64,000 bases of DNA from positions 40,207-104,206 of the forward strand of contig PKUA01000028.1 of assembly GCA_002868905.1 (NCBI GenBank), in the 5' to 3' direction. The position numbers were made by a program, and so were the translations under genes. The notes under the pieces were generated by a model. It was not told the DNA's origin, made no database searches, and saw only the letters and a program-made list of their open reading frames with translations. Shown one piece after another: positions 63,248-64,000 of this stretch (positions within the stretch are counted from its first letter, which is position 1; the number at the start of each line of letters is the position of its first letter). The stretch is from Desulfuromonas sp. (GTDB taxonomy: Bacteria > Desulfobacterota > Desulfuromonadia > Desulfuromonadales > Geothermobacteraceae).

Positions 63248-63571
63248 CCGAACAGTCATATATCATAAGCTGGCAGGATTAATCTATAGATTCTTGACCT
63301 GCTCGGTAATCTTCTCTGTAGGTCCCCGTGACTGATACTCTTTTCAAAACGGCAGCTATCACAGGTTGGGCCTGTTTTTATAAATGCTGATTTTTAAGGC
63401 TACCAATAATCCCTGACACCCCGAACTGCTATATTATATTAATCATTGATATCAATCTTTGTCAGGCCGGCTCCTCATTTCGAGTGATCGGCCTGACGCC
63501 TTTCAGGGGAGGTGTGTCCTCAGACTGCAATTCCCATTGCCAAATCTGTTGCCAACCATCTTCTGAAAACA
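63248..63571. other. Intergenic region before the second att repeat
   Basis: No gene is supportable. It contains a 12-bp palindrome, ATTGATATCAAT (63445-63456), and a 9-bp stem, GTCAGGCCG/CGGCCTGAC (63461-63469 and 63489-63497). Either may regulate the divergent His-rich metal gene. No consensus site for a known regulator is clear. Confidence 0.3.
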
Positions 63572-63658
<87 letters not shown>

Positions 63659-63813
63659 TATATTGATTTGCATTTTACCCACTTTCCTATTTATTCCCAA
63701 TATGTCTTTTTATCCATTGAAAATCAATATTTTACCTGATATTCTTCTTCCCAAAGCATCACATTCCAACCAATAGCTTCAGGCAAAAAACTGGGAGAGA
63801 ACTGGGAGAGGAT

Positions 63814-64000
63814 ATGGCTGTCAAATGGATATCTACTAACTTCCCTGGTGTTCGATATTACAAGCACACCAGTCGCAAACATGGAGTCAAGTTCGATCAA
63901 TACTTCTCTGTTCGATTCCAGGTCGACGGGAAAACTGTTGAGGAGGGTCTCGGCTGGGCATCTCAGGGAATAACAGCCGAGAAAGCATACCAAGTTCGCA
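63814..64000 (+). CDS. Tyrosine integrase, N-terminus (runs out of the window)
   Basis: ATG 63814 with GGAGAG upstream. The first 62 residues read KWISTNFPGVRYYKHTSRKH, GVKFDQYFSVRFQVDGK and EEGLGWASQGITAEKAYQVR, the arm-binding/AP2-like N-terminus of phage-type integrases that target tRNA genes. It lies 160 bp from the second repeat and points away from it, as expected for an element whose integrase sits next to its attachment site. Confidence 0.85.
   Translation, partial: MAVKWISTNFPGVRYYKHTSRKHGVKFDQYFSVRFQVDGKTVEEGLGWASQGITAEKAYQVR

Noticed and set aside
63724..63993. Minus-strand frame over the integrase start
   Set aside because: It overlaps a recognisable integrase N-terminus with a good ribosome-binding site on the plus strand.

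Overview
The window is about 64 kb of moderately GC-rich bacterial chromosome. It carries mostly complete, tightly packed operons, plus a lower-GC accessory stretch at the right end. The gene content suggests a desulfuromonad or Geobacter-like deltaproteobacterium: multihaem c-type cytochromes, a split archaeal-type glutamate synthase, an APS-type sulfate assimilation operon, SAM-I riboswitches in front of methionine genes, a TIGR02147/DUF4423 regulator, an FmdE-like protein, and sigma-54 promoters on nitrogen genes. This is an inference from content; there is no rRNA or other phylogenetic marker here.

Layout, left to right. (1) 1-4342: the end of a lipoprotein gene, then 2-oxoglutarate dehydrogenase E1 and E2 (the E2 has no peripheral subunit-binding domain). 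(2) 4343-8150: an intergenic area with an IS30 transposase remnant and a 52-aa YqaE/Pmp3 protein, then a beta-propeller lipoprotein coupled to a TIGR02147-family regulator. (3) 8150-11700: nitrogen-oxide genes and debris: a 5'-truncated hcp, an octahaem hydroxylamine-oxidoreductase-like cytochrome, a moeA tail and a zinc-ribbon protein. (4) 11877-18544: nitrogen assimilation. An ammonium transporter and a three-gene glutamate synthase each have a good sigma-54 promoter; in the synthase the GXGXG domain is fused to the GltD-like reductase. (5) 18781-20334: a branched-chain aminotransferase and a J-domain protein.

(6) 20343-32693: a sulfur block, all on the minus strand. From upstream to downstream it reads DUF2061 protein, APS reductase, CysD, CysN (interrupted by an in-frame TAA), sirohaem sulfite reductase and cysteine synthase; then SAM riboswitch, MetI-like enzyme, chemoreceptor and MetC-like enzyme; then SAM riboswitch and MetX. 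It takes sulfate to sulfide, cysteine, cystathionine and homocysteine. (7) 32982-36088: a second ammonium transporter, a candidate small RNA with its own promoter and terminator, an Rrf2 regulator, a dihaem cytochrome and a ferritin-like protein. (8) 36189-49241: envelope and RNA-modification genes (M23 peptidase, PilZ, glycosyltransferase, MiaA, PcnB), a MoxR-DUF58-transglutaminase module, a large sensor kinase and an IPT/TIG-domain protein.

(9) 49487-57692: the most unusual locus, a co-directional run of two paralogous glycosyltransferases, a PqqD-like protein with a conserved-looking peptide tail, an HprK-like kinase, three family 2 glycosyltransferases (one broken by an in-frame TGA), a PF14907-type nucleotidyltransferase and a radical SAM/SPASM-like enzyme. 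It looks like a peptide-modification (RiPP-like) module embedded in a glycan locus. (10) 57759-64000: an integrated element. Two 82-bp direct repeats, each holding the 3' half of a tRNA gene (probably tRNA-Arg), flank 5.7 kb of membrane, regulatory and metal-related genes, and a tyrosine integrase starts just beyond the second repeat.
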